From the NCBI GenBank assembly GCA_016929445.1, contig JAFGIU010000113.1, forward strand, positions 1 to 48,295: a stretch of 48,295 nt of DNA. Reading direction: 5' to 3'. This DNA is from Candidatus Omnitrophota bacterium. GTDB lineage: Bacteria > Omnitrophota > Gorgyraeia > JAFGIU01. Position 1 is the stretch's first letter. Each line of letters opens with the position of its first letter. The position numbers and the translations under genes were made by a program. Below the pieces are notes generated by a model. It ran no database searches. It worked only from the letters and a program-made list of their open reading frames with translations, and was not told the DNA's origin. Positions 15,735 through 24,688 of the stretch are shown here, one piece after another.

Positions 15735-16472
15735 ACTTGTGCCCTTCGAGACGCCGCTGCGCGGCTCCTCTGGGTGAGCGGCTACACGGACTGTGGTGGA
15801 CACCCAATAGACCTTACCCACAAAAAACGGACCCAGGGACTGCATGTACTCCGCAGTTTGCCGAGTCCCCCGCATATCCTGCACACAACGCGAAAGCGAG
15901 TGCAGCTCCGGCCCCATCAATCCAATCACAAAATCATTGTCATGCGTGTCCAGACCGTGGCAGGCCAGCCGCACATCCCCTGCCAAACCTGCCTCGCCGT
16001 ATTTACGCCCGATGCCCCCGTGCTCCCTCATCATCTGCCCCTGCTCTTCCGGCGTCAATCGTTCAAAAACGGCCTTGCGGCGCAGTGGATACCACACAGC
16101 CCAGGGCCATTCCGGATTCTTCAAATATCGGCGGGGCCGCTGCAAGAGCCAGTCTTCCAGATCCGGCTCATATCCTCCGGAATAGGTGCGTCCCGTCATG
16201 GTGAGCCCGGGCTTTCGCTGCAAGGAAAGGAAAGTCTTTGAGGAAAGCGCGCAGCGCCAGGAACGCGCCAGCTCCAGAGGATCCTCTGTGATGTAGAGCA
16301 CCGCACAGCCCTGCGGGTCGTTGAGATCCAAATACAGGATGGTTTCCAAACCACTCTTTTGAAGCTCGTATTTCAGGGCCTCGGGATCCGGGCAGTTGCC
16401 AAAGGCCTGCAGCTGCATAAACAGCCGGCGATTGGAGCTTTGCCCCTTGGCCCCCTTTTCAGACAGATCCAT
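15726..16472 (-). CDS. Chlorite dismutase/HemQ family heme protein
   Basis: A 248-residue member of the chlorite dismutase-like superfamily. The second ferredoxin-like half is well conserved: WAVWYPLRRKAVFERL (125-140), MMREHGGIGRKYGEAG (147-162), CHGLDTHDNDFVIGL and MRGTRQTAEYM..GPFFVG. Tyr128 aligns with the catalytic tyrosine of coproheme decarboxylase HemQ, and His151 with its axial heme ligand. Coproheme decarboxylase in the Gram-positive-type heme route is therefore the best specific guess; chlorite detoxification is less likely. The N-terminal half is more divergent. The last 25 residues or so, after GKVYW, derive from a dispersed repeat. The ATG at 16472 overlaps the end of the SemiSWEET-like gene by 14 bp, indicating coupling. 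Confidence 0.82.
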   Translation of the reverse strand: MDLSEKGAKGQSSNRRLFMQLQAFGNCPDPEALKYELQKSGLETILYLDLNDPQGCAVLYITEDPLELARSWRCALSSKTFLSLQRKPGLTMTGRTYSGGYEPDLEDWLLQRPRRYLKNPEWPWAVWYPLRRKAVFERLTPEEQGQMMREHGGIGRKYGEAGLAGDVRLACHGLDTHDNDFVIGLMGPELHSLSRCVQDMRGTRQTAEYMQSLGPFFVGKVYWVSTTVRVAAHPEEPRSGVSKGTSGA

Positions 16473-16770
16473 TGCGAAATCTCATCACTTGAACCATGAC
16501 CCCTGTAAAAAACACAATATTGACGATCGCAAAGGCCCGGAATACAAAGTCCTCACTCATCAGTCCCGCAGGCAGCATTCCCCACAAACACACATACACT
16601 CCCCAGGCCCAAGTCATGCTGATATCCTTGGAGGACTTGCGCGCCTGGATTTTGATCACCAGGGGAATATTAAACAGAGGCAGGGCCACGGCGGAAATCA
16701 GTCCGAGAGTTTCAAATGACACCTCATTCTCCAGGTCGAGTTTGCTGTCTTTCACGATCAAGACTACCAA
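16459..16770 (-). CDS. SemiSWEET/PQ-loop-like small membrane transporter
   Basis: A 103-residue (or slightly shorter) protein with three predicted transmembrane helices (about 21-40, 50-68, 76-95), the size of one SemiSWEET protomer. The first helix and loop, ALPLFNIPLVIKIQARKSSKDISM, follow the PQ-loop pattern of a proline in helix 1 and a charged loop with SxxIS. The Gln of the classic PQ pair is not present. SemiSWEETs are dimeric sugar uniporters; the substrate here is unknown. No ATG is available: the frame opens with TTG at 16770 after CAGGTAGGT, and a GTG five codons in is an alternative. It is the first gene of a unit with the HemQ-like gene. Confidence 0.7.
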   Translation of the reverse strand: MVVLIVKDSKLDLENEVSFETLGLISAVALPLFNIPLVIKIQARKSSKDISMTWAWGVYVCLWGMLPAGLMSEDFVFRAFAIVNIVFFTGVMVQVMRFRNGSV

Positions 16771-16828
16771 ACCTACCTGAAAACGGACTGGATATCAAGG
16801 GCGGGATCTGCTTGGCGGGAAGGGACTT

Positions 16829-19800
16829 TTAGAGTGCAGCCGAGATTTCATCAAGAACAAGGGCACGATTCCCGGCCCGATCTGCGCCCAGACCGCTTGG
16901 AACAACCGGCCCGGGCGCATGGGGAGGAATAAAATCTTCCGGGCCAAACAATCCATCCACAAATGCAGCGGCGTCGCCTCGGGTAAACTCTCCCGCATTT
17001 CGTTTTGCTTGGAGAAGATCCACAATGCTCCAGCGCCCTTTACGGGGCTCTACCTCCATTAAGGCATTGATCAAGATCTCTCTGAGTCTTGACGCGCCGG
17101 GCCAAGATTCGGGCAGGTCTTCCGGGGCTAAAGCCCCGGGAGTCACAGGCATGCCCAAACGCTGCATGACCGGCTTCACTCGGTCCGGGCCAATCAAAGT
17201 CCCCAAAGACTGTTTGAGCAGGCCGGCAGCCTCCTCGCCGATCCACCCCTTCTCCATGGAATCCTTGTACAACAGGGAGCAAATCACGGTGCACAGCGCC
17301 ACAATTTCCCCGTGATACAAACGGACATCCCCGGGCAGCTGAGTTTCAATGGCAAAGGCCAACTGGTGCTCCGCTGCAGCATGAGGCCGCCCTGCCATAT
17401 CGTCGTGTATCTCGCCCATCTCAGCCACAACCTTGGAAACCTTCATCAAGTTTTCTACTGCCAGATCGGCGACTTCTTCCTGGGGCATGCTCTGGCTTTT
17501 CCCATTGCCCGAAGGCACTACTCGATCCAGCAAACGATCCCAGATACCTTGTGTTTCCTCGAGGAGTCCCAGATACCTTTCATAGTGCTCAGGTTTCCCT
17601 GTCAGGGGATCCACAGGCCCCAAAGCAGGCAGGTCCGCTCCCAACTGGAGCGCCATATACCAATCCAAAAGCCCCGAATAGAGGGTGATCAGGTCCCCGG
17701 GCCCCGCACGATTGGCGCGTTCATTTCTGGAATCGTAAACGAGATCAGGATCAAAGGTGGTTGTATCCGGAGACCGGGCAATCAAGGATTTCTTGCCTCT
17801 GCGCCCTCGATCATCCGGACTCAACCACATCGCCACCTTATAGGTATACCCCGCATTGGTGCTTGCTGAAGTGGGAAAGGCCAACAACTCCGATCCCACA
17901 ACTCTGTCCGCAACCAATTTGGCCCAATCAACGGCGGAACCGCCTCCAATACCCACAATGGTCTCCGGCAGACGGCCTCCCAACGCTTCTCCCCCGGTCA
18001 ACTCCACCAGCTGGGCCATCACCTCGGGAATTACCTCCTCTGTCATCGCCCCGACCATCAACACAGGATGATTCCGAACATAATCTCGCACCCATGCCGG
18101 ACCGTAGACTTCCTCCAAAAGACTCAATGCACTCTGACTGAGAACGACAAGCGCAGGATTCCCCTCGGATCGCAAACGCTCCATCCTTTGCCTCATGTTG
18201 CCCTTGGCGCTTGCACCATGACGCATGCGCTTGGGAAACCGGCGATTCGTTCGGAATCTGCCTTCCTGCTCTTGGACGATTTCATGCGCGCCCAGCAAAG
18301 CCCGATTCTCGCCCAGCGGAGAAAACTCGACATGCACCGGCTCTCTTCCCTCAACCGGATCCGGGAACCGGGTGACAATCGCCTGATACAGAACATCTCC
18401 CATTTGAGCTGTGCCGCCGCCAATGCGTATATTCGGAATCCGGTGCTGTGCAGCAATCTCCAAGAAGGCCGGGGCAATGTCCCGCCCCATATCATTGACA
18501 ATTCTCAGGGCAAGAGGATTGGAGGTACCTCCGAAAACCTGTTCTGCTACTCTGTCAGCCTCCCAAGGAGTGGCATTCAGAGGGAGTGCCTGATCAAACA
18601 TCCGGAACAAGGACCGGCCCCCAGAACCATTCTCCATCACCCATTCCTCATAAGCTTCAGCAGCAGCATAACCGATGTCTTCCATGCGCAGTTCTGCCAG
18701 CAGCGGTCCCACCTGTGATTTTGTTATTAATTTCTTTTTTCCCCGGACTGTCAACTGAGTCAGAACCCTAATCCTCCTTTTTATCCAAGACTCTCTCTTA
18801 CGGCACTGTTCAATACGCAATTCCAAGGCTCTCCCGCGGACAGAAGCCTTTGGGCTATCCTCCCTAAACGCTGCGGCCTTCTGTTCCAGTTCCTCAATTT
18901 GTTTCTGCAGCGCCAATTGTTCAGCAATCAAGTCCGACTGTTCCTGCTGAAGACGCCTCTTGGTGTTTACCAGAATTCCCTTCGGAAGACCCTCTGCATC
19001 ATGCGGCCCATAGTCACCGGAAAGGAGACTCGGGGGTAAATCTTCTGTCTTCCATTGGCTGGAGAGCGCTTTCACCCGGTTAAACTCCTCACGCACACGA
19101 AGGAGCTGCGCTTGATTGGCCACACAATCTTCAAAGTTCAGGGGCATACCCGGTCTCTTGCCAAGCAACTTTCGCAGTTTCTGCAGATAGCCCTCATTCT
19201 TCGTTCCAACAGGCGGGAAATAGTCATCCTCAAACGCATCGGCTTCCACATGGCCCCGGCTCATGACCGCAAAACTCGCCCCTGTGCCCAAGTTGAAGTA
19301 GATAAACTCCTGCTCCGGTGTCCCGTGCGCATACTCTCCCTTGACGGAAAGCCCCGTATCCGGATGCACTCTTACCGGCACAAACCAGCCCACCTCCTGT
19401 TGGATCACCTTTTCCAATTCCCGCGCCAATCCAAAGCCCTCAAATTCCGGAAAATGCCAGCTGTTGAGCACCTTGCCATGGCGGTCTGTCAAGCCGGGAA
19501 AACCCACAATGATTTCGCCGACCCCCTCCCAGCCTGAGCCCAAGAGCCCCTTCTCCAGAGGCAGGCTTAGGGCAATCCGCTGTCCAAGCCATTTCAACAT
19601 CTCCTCAGGAGTTGTCCAAGAGCTTCTATCATGCGTAACACGGCTTACCTCTATAGCCTCAGGAAGATGCTCGGGCAGCAAAGCCAACCGCACACTGCCC
19701 CCCCCCATATCCACAGCAAAAATCTGACCATAGTTTTGAACCCGTAATCTGGAGACCGCAGGCACTTCACCCGTAATCGCCATGGGCAAGTATGGGGCAA

Positions 19801-22800
19801 CACTGCGATCCTCAACCAATGAAGTGGAAGGAATCACAGTAATGATCGCATTGTCACCAGGCGAACCCGCCCATTCCAGGGGTTCGGGTCTTCGCCCTAT
19901 TGCAAGATTAAGCTCGGGAGAGATCTCAGAAATAACTTTGCAATAGGTCAACTGAAGCGGCTCTTCAAGCTCCTCTGGCCCCGCTTCCGGCACCTGCAGG
20001 ACTGCCCGGAAGAAATGCACCCGCGCAGATTCCCCGTCAATTTCTGTCTGCCAAAAAAACCTCCGGGACATATGGGTGGCTTGCCAAGAACCTGCCAAGT
20101 TGTGGTGCGCAAAAACAAGCGGCTCAGAGCCTTCATTTTCCAGGACCGCAGCCCAAACTTCCAACTCCTCTCCCGCTTCCGCAATCACTCGCTCATCCAG
20201 CTCAGGACTCACAGCAAGAATGCCGCGCCCAGGCAATGCGGACTCCATACTCAGAATTCGGTTCCACAACTCTGCCGGATCTTGTTCTGATGCTTCTTCC
20301 CCGCAGCGACGCCTGGCCAGACTGCGTGTGAGAAACAGCCGCGGATCCGAATCCGGGTCCCATCTCCGGCTTTGCATGTCCCGCAAAGCAATCTCCGCGA
20401 GGGAGGGAGGGAAATGGCTCTCAATCATTTCCCTTAAGGTCGGATAAAAAACTCCACCCACGTGCATTCCCAGACGCCACTCGGTAAAAAGTCTTTCTAA
20501 GTAGTCGTGCACCAAGAGCGGCAGCGCTTCCAACAATTCGAGGTTTTGGCGGCAGCTTTCCGCAATCGATGAGATATGACGGGGCACAATGGAACATCCT
20601 GCCAAAAGCTCGGCAGCCTCCATGTTCGAACGAATCATCGGACCTGTTCCGTTGCAAAAGGAAGGTACATTTTCTTCAGCACCCGGAGGAATGGATGCCA
20701 TCCACTCAGCAAAAGCATCGCGCAGAAACGGAACCGCAGGATTTCTGGCTGCAGCATCTAAGACAACACAGTCCGGGGATAATCCTTTTGAGAAGCCTGA
20801 ATTGACAGGCCTCCTTTCTCCACTGGCATTGATGATCAAATGAGCCGATGCTAAACTCGCCTGTACTGACTCATCTTCCCAGGCCTCCAACAAAATCACC
20901 TCCAGCGCAGCGGCCTGACCGAAATCATGTGGAACCTCCTCTGTTACACCATTCGGCCTTACGACTATAAGACTGCGTTCTTGCCCCTGGGCAATTTTCT
21001 GAAGCTCCGTCATGAGCATTCGGAACCGGGGTGTGCTTTCATGTCCTGGGCGAAGTACGAGAATCAGCTGCACGGGCTTTTGATGCGCAATCTCCACGGC
21101 CAAAGCCTGGCCCAAAGCCCCTAATCCAATCACGGCCACCTTTTTGTCTTCCAGGGTCTGACCCGGCCTCCAGACTGACTCATATTCATGCACAACAGCT
21201 TGGGCCGAGGTATTGGTCCCCACAAGCCCCAATTTCCCCAAAGGATCTTGCTTCCAGTAAAGCAGACTCACAGGAGAAAAAGGCCAAGGGGTGTCCAGAG
21301 GCACCAGATAGGACAAAGGCACTGACCAGGGCCGGCTCACAGTTCCTGAAAGACCGCGAAGTCGCATCCAGTCCAAAAGTTGAGGCAATCGATGCTGTTG
21401 ATACTCCCCCATTTCAAAGGGCACAAAGCGCCAAGGGCCTCCCATCTCTTCCACAATGTGGTTGAGGAGAAAAGGTGTCCGGGAACCCCGAGTCCGGCCG
21501 GCCAGATGGATCCCCACTCGAGATTCCCCTCGCTCCATATCAATGTGCTGCTGTCTGAGCTCCTCCTGGAACTGAGAATCAAACTCCTTGAACGCCTTTG
21601 CGTAAAGCCCTAAAGCGGTTTCCCAGTGCTTAAAAAACTCCTGGTCCGGCGCTGAAGCTCCTCCGGAGACCAGGATTTCTTTCATCGGATACACCCAGGT
21701 CAGGCTCGCTTCGCCGTCCGGCTCCGGAGGCTCCTCTTGAGCCCGCTCCCCAAGGTGCCTGATCAGACGGTCACTCACCCAGACAAAGGGAGGAACCGGC
21801 ACAGCCGCAGCCTCTCCGTTCGCCCGCAATGTCTGTGCGCGCCACCAAGAATAGGGTTCTTCCCCATGCATCGGGTCCGTTGGCCAGACCAGCCGGCCGC
21901 CGAAAAGCCCTTCCGTCATCAGGGCGTACACTTCCGGATTTTCAGCGTCCTGAAAAGCAATGGGCTTAAGATAAAGCGCGCTGGCCAATTCCTCTGCCAA
22001 ATCCCCCAGTCTCTCCTCAGAGAAGTTCCGCAGGCACACGCACACTACTAGTTTTTCCCCCTCCTGATAGGAAAGAACCCTTGATTTACCCGGCAGGAGT
22101 CCGGCCGGGTCTGAAATGGGCTTGGTCATAATCCTGAATTCAATCTCCCTATAAGGCGGCTCATAGGAACCCCCTGCAGAAGAGGCTATTCGGAGATTGC
22201 CCCCACTCCAATGCGATGCCTGAGTGATGGATTGTTTCCACTCCCCAAAATGCCGAAGGGCCTTCTCCACAACCGGAGGATCCGCGGCCGGACGCGCCAG
22301 GCTACCGGGTTCGGGAACCGTGAGGGAAGAAAGCAGCCCACGGATTCTCTCCGATTCATCAGCATCCGGCGCCCGAATGCCTTCTCTTTCTTGCAGGGAG
22401 TGCGCCACCCGAAGCCGCGCCTCATTGGCAGCGTGGCGCGTAAAGAAGTACTCATTCGGTGGAATCCATGTCACCTCCTCGGTGCGTACATCCGGAAAAG
22501 ATACCCCTCCGTCAGGATCTATTTGGACAAGTACCTGTTTTCTTCCTTGAGTCCCGGCCACAAGGCTCCCTCGATAAGTTCCAACGCGAGTCTTTTTGCC
22601 CAGCAGACCCGCTAATTCGCCTCCTATTTCCCGAAGATCCCGGCCATTCTCTATCCCGTCCAGAACCAACATGGTTCCGAGCACCAACCTTATTCTGTGC
22701 AAAGAGCTCTCACCGGAGATCACTTTCTGAACCCATTGCTCGTTTTTGGTTTGACTCAGCGCCTCCAGAGTTCTTTGAAAGACCTCCAGCCTGTAGCGTT

Positions 22801-24394
22801 CCCGGAACGCTTCTGGCACAAACATGAGATAGGGCCGGTAAGAATTCTCCAGACTCCGGAGCAGTTGTTCCAAAGGAAGTCTTTCCCCAAGCAAGAGATT
22901 CCGATAACGTGACTCATCCGAATCCGGCGAAAAAACCGGCCGGACGACTATAAAAGAAAACTCCGCTTCGCGCAGGCCTTGGACCAAGCCGGGCGTATGA
23001 AAGCCTCCTGTAACCACGATGCACCGGTCTGCTTTTGATTGCTGCAGTTGTCTCCGGATGTTTCGCAAAAAGGCAGCATCCCGCTCCAAAGCAATCCTGT
23101 AAAAACCCTTTGCCCCGGATACCAGATCCCCGAGACTCTCCTCCAACACTTCCCAATCCAAAGGCTCTGTGTCCGGTGAGATCTCCGGACCGGCAAACTG
23201 TGCCATAAGCTTCTTTGTGTTCCGGACTGATTGAAGTTTCTCCGCCTGGAGAAAGTCTGAAAACTCCTCAGGACTGAGCTCCAGATCCAGAAGCTTTCTC
23301 AAAGCCCGTGCCTGTCGAAGAGCCTCCATGAGTTGCTTCTGAGGCCCTGGCACCAGCATTCCATCCAGGACAAGCTGTTGCAGTGCGCTCAGTTGATCAT
23401 TGAGCTCGGCAACTTTCACCTGTGTGGACAAAACCTGATAGCGCAGTGCGGATTGCAGAATGCCATAGCGTTTCTGAAACCCGTCCAATTTAGCCGGCGG
23501 GGACTCAAAAAGCTGAAGCAGTGCCTCCGGCTTTTGAAAATCCAGGCCCTGAGCTTCCGAAACCCAGCAGCCCCCCAACCACTCCTTAAGCTCAGCCTGA
23601 CTCAAACTCGCGCTAATCTCCCTGCTCAATGCCTGGACTTGCTCCTTCAGTTTTTCAGGTGGAGGCAGAGAATCACTCAACAACATCATTTCTTGCATCA
23701 AACTGAGTTGCTTGAACCTCTCTTCTGTACGTATTTCCTGATCTTCTGCCATCTTCAAGAGAAGCCGGAGATAGGGCTGCAACCCCCCGTTCGAATTTTC
23801 AAAGTTCTGGCTTACCGCATCGAGCTCAACAAGCTCCCGGGGCCAAACCTTTTTCCCGATCCAGAGCAGATGTCCGGTCAGCCGTTGCAGTTCTGAAACA
23901 CACTCCTCTTTTTGATAAAGAATACTGAGATAGGCGCGTCCTTCTCTGAAATAAAGCTCCGGATCTTCGATTCCCCAGATTTTGAGTTCCGGAAAGCGCG
24001 TGATCTTCACATACTCCTCCCCGGTCAACTCACCGAGTCTCAAGAAAAGGTCTGCGGCTTTCTGCCGGATCTGTGGGTAGGGAAATTCAGAGACTTCCGA
24101 AGTGTCAATCCAACCTGCAGCGCCTTCAGAACAGACCAATTCGAATCCGTTTGTCTCATACAGCTGCGCGATAACTTCAGAGGCATTGCGTTGGGCTTCG
24201 GGATGAGCATGCACATCCTGCATGAGCACGACAAAGGGTAAATTTGTCCGGCCTTTGTATTGCTCAACAATCCGGCCCTTAGCAGAATCGATTTGAAGGG
24301 AATCTGAGGGGACAGATCCGGCTATTGCGGGGAACAACAGGCAGAGACCCAGGGATAGGAGTACAGCGCAAAGACGTTTTCCAAATTGCGTCAT
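16829..24394 (-). CDS. Giant exported multidomain protein A (ChaN-like / SDH-like / ROK kinase / G1PDH-like)
   Basis: 2,521 residues. Signal peptide 1-26. Residues 50-490 resemble the ChaN/EreA/TIKI superfamily: DVHAHPE (60-66), CSEGAAG (88-94), GIEDPELY (141-148), FYRIALERDAAFLRN (431-445) and TGGFHTPGL (462-470). Residues about 500-1075 are unassigned. A Rossmann domain with GLGALG (1090-1095) and LIINASG (1186-1192) resembles shikimate dehydrogenase. After another unassigned stretch comes an ROK/ASKHA kinase-like domain: VDMGGGSVR (1561-1569), GFPG (1631-1634), NLGTGASFAV (1701-1710) and GGGTAQMGD (1992-2000). A coiled coil (about 1808-1880) interrupts it. The C-terminal iron-dehydrogenase-like domain has GIGGGSAVDWAK (2148-2159), FPTSASTNAGYT (2173-2184) and likely metal ligands Asp2234, His2343 and His2361, as in glycerol-1-phosphate dehydrogenase. 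An AGGCGGGG element precedes the ATG. It is a paralog of the next gene. Function unknown. Confidence 0.9.
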   Translation of the reverse strand: MTQFGKRLCAVLLSLGLCLLFPAIAGSVPSDSLQIDSAKGRIVEQYKGRTNLPFVVLMQDVHAHPEAQRNASEVIAQLYETNGFELVCSEGAAGWIDTSEVSEFPYPQIRQKAADLFLRLGELTGEEYVKITRFPELKIWGIEDPELYFREGRAYLSILYQKEECVSELQRLTGHLLWIGKKVWPRELVELDAVSQNFENSNGGLQPYLRLLLKMAEDQEIRTEERFKQLSLMQEMMLLSDSLPPPEKLKEQVQALSREISASLSQAELKEWLGGCWVSEAQGLDFQKPEALLQLFESPPAKLDGFQKRYGILQSALRYQVLSTQVKVAELNDQLSALQQLVLDGMLVPGPQKQLMEALRQARALRKLLDLELSPEEFSDFLQAEKLQSVRNTKKLMAQFAGPEISPDTEPLDWEVLEESLGDLVSGAKGFYRIALERDAAFLRNIRRQLQQSKADRCIVVTGGFHTPGLVQGLREAEFSFIVVRPVFSPDSDESRYRNLLLGERLPLEQLLRSLENSYRPYLMFVPEAFRERYRLEVFQRTLEALSQTKNEQWVQKVISGESSLHRIRLVLGTMLVLDGIENGRDLREIGGELAGLLGKKTRVGTYRGSLVAGTQGRKQVLVQIDPDGGVSFPDVRTEEVTWIPPNEYFFTRHAANEARLRVAHSLQEREGIRAPDADESERIRGLLSSLTVPEPGSLARPAADPPVVEKALRHFGEWKQSITQASHWSGGNLRIASSAGGSYEPPYREIEFRIMTKPISDPAGLLPGKSRVLSYQEGEKLVVCVCLRNFSEERLGDLAEELASALYLKPIAFQDAENPEVYALMTEGLFGGRLVWPTDPMHGEEPYSWWRAQTLRANGEAAAVPVPPFVWVSDRLIRHLGERAQEEPPEPDGEASLTWVYPMKEILVSGGASAPDQEFFKHWETALGLYAKAFKEFDSQFQEELRQQHIDMERGESRVGIHLAGRTRGSRTPFLLNHIVEEMGGPWRFVPFEMGEYQQHRLPQLLDWMRLRGLSGTVSRPWSVPLSYLVPLDTPWPFSPVSLLYWKQDPLGKLGLVGTNTSAQAVVHEYESVWRPGQTLEDKKVAVIGLGALGQALAVEIAHQKPVQLILVLRPGHESTPRFRMLMTELQKIAQGQERSLIVVRPNGVTEEVPHDFGQAAALEVILLEAWEDESVQASLASAHLIINASGERRPVNSGFSKGLSPDCVVLDAAARNPAVPFLRDAFAEWMASIPPGAEENVPSFCNGTGPMIRSNMEAAELLAGCSIVPRHISSIAESCRQNLELLEALPLLVHDYLERLFTEWRLGMHVGGVFYPTLREMIESHFPPSLAEIALRDMQSRRWDPDSDPRLFLTRSLARRRCGEEASEQDPAELWNRILSMESALPGRGILAVSPELDERVIAEAGEELEVWAAVLENEGSEPLVFAHHNLAGSWQATHMSRRFFWQTEIDGESARVHFFRAVLQVPEAGPEELEEPLQLTYCKVISEISPELNLAIGRRPEPLEWAGSPGDNAIITVIPSTSLVEDRSVAPYLPMAITGEVPAVSRLRVQNYGQIFAVDMGGGSVRLALLPEHLPEAIEVSRVTHDRSSWTTPEEMLKWLGQRIALSLPLEKGLLGSGWEGVGEIIVGFPGLTDRHGKVLNSWHFPEFEGFGLARELEKVIQQEVGWFVPVRVHPDTGLSVKGEYAHGTPEQEFIYFNLGTGASFAVMSRGHVEADAFEDDYFPPVGTKNEGYLQKLRKLLGKRPGMPLNFEDCVANQAQLLRVREEFNRVKALSSQWKTEDLPPSLLSGDYGPHDAEGLPKGILVNTKRRLQQEQSDLIAEQLALQKQIEELEQKAAAFREDSPKASVRGRALELRIEQCRKRESWIKRRIRVLTQLTVRGKKKLITKSQVGPLLAELRMEDIGYAAAEAYEEWVMENGSGGRSLFRMFDQALPLNATPWEADRVAEQVFGGTSNPLALRIVNDMGRDIAPAFLEIAAQHRIPNIRIGGGTAQMGDVLYQAIVTRFPDPVEGREPVHVEFSPLGENRALLGAHEIVQEQEGRFRTNRRFPKRMRHGASAKGNMRQRMERLRSEGNPALVVLSQSALSLLEEVYGPAWVRDYVRNHPVLMVGAMTEEVIPEVMAQLVELTGGEALGGRLPETIVGIGGGSAVDWAKLVADRVVGSELLAFPTSASTNAGYTYKVAMWLSPDDRGRRGKKSLIARSPDTTTFDPDLVYDSRNERANRAGPGDLITLYSGLLDWYMALQLGADLPALGPVDPLTGKPEHYERYLGLLEETQGIWDRLLDRVVPSGNGKSQSMPQEEVADLAVENLMKVSKVVAEMGEIHDDMAGRPHAAAEHQLAFAIETQLPGDVRLYHGEIVALCTVICSLLYKDSMEKGWIGEEAAGLLKQSLGTLIGPDRVKPVMQRLGMPVTPGALAPEDLPESWPGASRLREILINALMEVEPRKGRWSIVDLLQAKRNAGEFTRGDAAAFVDGLFGPEDFIPPHAPGPVVPSGLGADRAGNRALVLDEISAAL

Positions 24395-24491
24395 AGCCGC
24401 CCCGCCTGAGAGAAGACATAAGTACCTTTAAAAGGGTGTCTTAGGATGGTTCCAAGAGTTGTATCTCTTCAGATCATAAAGTGTATGTTAA

Positions 24492-24520
24492 AGTATGCCA
24501 TAAGTAAGCCCTTTTGTCAA
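24492..24520 (-). promoter_or_regulatory. Promoter of giant gene A
   Basis: On the minus strand a perfect TTGACA (24520-24515) is followed by a 17-nt spacer and CATACT (24497-24492), then TTTAA. The start codon lies about 100 nt downstream. The -35, parts of the spacer (ACTTAT) and the ACTTTAA after it match the promoter of giant gene B. Confidence 0.75.
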
Positions 24521-24521
24521 G

Positions 24522-24650
24522 GGGACTGTTGCGAAATAGCCTTTCCGTCATTGCGATCCGCCACGATTCATGGCGGAGAAGCAATCTTTGTTGCACATAA
24601 GCTCTTGATAAGGGGGCACATAGGTTGCTTCGTCCCTCCGGGCCCCGCAA
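24522..24650. mobile_element. Truncated copy of the MITE-like element
   Basis: The left end GGGACTGTTGCGAAATAGCC and the internal blocks CTTTCCGTCATTGCG, GAAGCAATCTTTGTTGCACA, TAAGCTCTTGA and TTGCTTCGTCCCTCCGG match the element at 42032-42237. The right terminal inverted repeat is missing. The copy sits immediately 5' of the giant gene A promoter and ends about 40 bp from the stop codon of giant gene B. The whole 24395-24688 gap holds only this copy, the promoter and the leader. Confidence 0.8.
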
Positions 24651-24688
24651 AAGGCCCAGGCTGGGTTTCAAGGCTGGCGGAGAGCTTC

